A stretch of DNA of 64,000 nt from the NCBI RefSeq assembly GCF_001641265.1, contig NW_020167522.1:1674001-1738000 (forward strand). The letters are read 5' to 3'. Below the pieces are notes generated by a model. That model made no database searches, had not been told where the DNA came from, and worked only from the letters and a program-made list of their open reading frames with translations. The position numbers and the translations under genes are program-made. This stretch comes from Pseudogymnoascus destructans. Taxonomy: Eukaryota > Ascomycota > Leotiomycetes > Thelebolales > Thelebolaceae. Below, piece after piece: positions 62,350-64,000 of the stretch (position 1 is its first letter; each line of letters opens with the position of its first letter).

Positions 62350-64000
62350 ATGGCACTATTGTGTCCTGAAGATGTTTTGGACCAATTCGCCAACCGTTCG
62401 ACAGTGTTGCTTGCTGTTGCTCTAGTATGAGGTCTACGACTCAACAACTTTAGCATTGTTAACATATATTCTAGCTCTTATGGGTTTTAATCGTGAAACT
62501 TATTTACCTGCTCTACTTCCACCCACTAAGCAAATTCCCGGGACCAAGATTCTGGGCCGTTACCCGCTGGGGCGTTTCGCGAGCCATCATCAGCGGCAAG
62601 TCTCACGACGTTATTCTCAACTTACACAAAAAGTACGGTCCTATTGTACGCGTCGCCCCTGATGAGCTCGCGTTTCAGTCAGTCTCTGCCTGGACCGATA
62701 TTGGCGGCCACCGCAAACACGGGCAGGCGGAAATGAGCAAAGAGCCTGTTTTCAATGAAGCCTTCAAGGACAATTTACTGGGTGTACGGAAACGCGAGGA
62801 TCATGGACGTATGCGTAGGATCTTGTCGCGCGGATTTTCGGCCTCGATTTTGCAGAAGCAAGAGCCATTTATTAAACGTTATGTGGATCAGCTTATTTCT
62901 GAACTCTACAAGCGCTGCGATGATGGCAAGACGCTTATCAATCTCGAAGCTTGGTATAGCTTCACAGCATTTGATATTATTGGTGGGTAATGATTCTCTC
63001 CGTACTGTTCAAGCCAGCGATTTGTGATGTTTGCTAATTTCGAAATGCAAATTAGGTGATCTGACCTTTGGAGAGTCTTTTGGGTCTCTCGACAGCGGAG
63101 GTCATCATCCCTGGGTCTCTCTAATCTTCGACACAACGAGATTCGTCATCCTCGCAAACTGCTTGAAGAGAATCAACCGAATTTTCCTCCCAGTCCTGCT
63201 CCTCATCAGTAAGCTCTTTTATCTTGTGATCTTATTTTTCACCATACTAACTCGGTAAACAGCTCCTAAGGGTCTCGGCAGGAGATTGCAGGAGAACCAG
63301 CAGCTAACTGACTCTAAGATTGCCAAACGTCGTGCTCTTGGCGCTACCCGGCCTGACTATATGACAGCCATGGTCGGGAACGACAAAATTGCCGAGTCCC
63401 TTTCGGATCTTGAGATTACATCGAATTGTACTGCCCTTATTCTTGGTGGCGCGGAAACCATTTCCAGTGCTCTCAGTGGCACAACGTATTACCTGGCGAC
63501 GAATCCCAGCATATTGGCTAAGGCTGTCGAGGAAGTTCGTTCAGCTTTTTCTCGGGAAGAAGATATTACTTTGACGGGGACTGGACAGCTCAAATATCTC
63601 AATGCTGTTATTACGGAAGCATTGCGCATGTTTCCCCCTTTTGCCGGAGTTTCACCGCGCCAGGTTCCTGTTGGCGGCGCTACGATTGCTGGGGAGTTCA
63701 TCCCTGAAAATGTATGTTGTCCATGTCCTTCCCCTCCGACTTTCGTATCCATTGCATTGGCTAATGAATACTTCTTATCTATACAGACCACCGTTGGTAT
63801 CTGGCATTGGAGCATGACAAGATGTCCGGATTTCTTTTTGCATGCCGATGAATTTCACCCTGAGCGCTGGCTAGACGATCCTCTTTTCAAAAACGACCAG
63901 AAGCAAGCTTCTCAGCCTTTCGCCGTTGGTCCGCGAAATTGTATCGGGATGAACTTGGCTTATGTCGAGCTGCGTCTGGTTATGGCGAGAATTCTGTGGA
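62350..64000 (+). CDS. Cytochrome P450, CYP65-like, cut by window end
   Basis: Exons 62350-62424, 62475-62982, 63056-63208, 63263-63711 and 63787 to beyond 64000; all four introns are GT-AG and keep phase. The N-terminal membrane helix lies across intron 1 (STVLLAVAL, then LLWVLIVKLIYLLYFHPLS), followed by KFPGPRFWAVTRW. The I-helix reads LILGGAETISSAL, the K-helix EALRMFPP has ExxR, FHPERWLDD is the PERF-type motif, and the heme loop FAVGPRNCIGM places the ligand Cys near residue 447. The HRKHGQAEMSKEP region resembles isotrichodermin C-15 hydroxylase-like CYP65 enzymes. It is a heme monooxygenase of the endoplasmic reticulum; the substrate is unknown. The last residues after ARILW lie outside the window. 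Confidence 0.92.

Overview
The window looks like repeat-rich accessory sequence from a filamentous ascomycete (Pezizomycotina). The grounds are short GT-AG introns (about 45-100 nt) with CTAAC or TACTAAC branch sites, fungal pogo/Fot1-type and Crypton transposons, a Ty3/gypsy chromovirus, and host genes typical of moulds: an acid sphingomyelinase, a DHA14-type MFS pump, a P450, an SRPK-like kinase and an APH-like kinase. Many old coding regions carry TAG where CAG is expected, which resembles repeat-induced point mutation (RIP). Others look young, so mutational load is uneven. I saw no rRNA, tRNA or CRISPR array.

Layout. 1-5.1 kb: LTR fragments and decayed Tc1 and pogo-type transposases. 5.1-5.6 kb: a broken histone H3-family gene. 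5.7-8.1 kb: a Harbinger end joined to a broken MULE. 8.5-9.7 kb: a broken SNF2 helicase. 10.4-12.9 kb: an unrecognised gene cut by three LTR insertions. 13.0-14.8 kb: a pogo element with TA-flanked inverted repeats. 15.2-20.6 kb: a second pogo element split by about 3.6 kb of nested and inverted LTR pieces. 21.3-23.3 kb: the acid sphingomyelinase gene. 23.4-27.7 kb: a 5'-truncated MULE, then a PIF/Harbinger element with its accessory gene. 27.7-39.9 kb: solo LTRs, copia debris, an almost complete 5.3-kb chromovirus, a Tc1 remnant and a nested LTR pair. 40.5-42.0 kb: the SRPK-like kinase. 42.2-44.3 kb: a copia-ankyrin chimera and a hAT remnant. 44.4-53.5 kb: two near-identical inverted pogo copies enclosing a Ginger/KRBA2-like integrase, then a Crypton recombinase and a minisatellite. 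53.6-56.2 kb: a second Harbinger-MULE composite and a mosaic LTR. 56.2-57.9 kb: a broken SANT-chromodomain gene. 59.0-64.0 kb: a host-like block (APH-like kinase, MFS pump, divergent P450) that could be the edge of a detoxification or metabolite cluster.

Four LTR families were delimited by their ends and 5-bp target-site duplications (TSDs). Family A is about 936 bp (TGTAATGG...GTATGACA). Family B is 246-372 bp (TGTAAGGA...TCCTTACA). Family C is 475 bp (TGTAACGC...GTCGTAACA). Family D is about 250 bp and belongs to the chromovirus. Most of the window is therefore transposons inserted into transposons. The expressible host genes are probably the sphingomyelinase, the SRPK-like and APH-like kinases and the P450, with the MFS gene carrying one frameshift.
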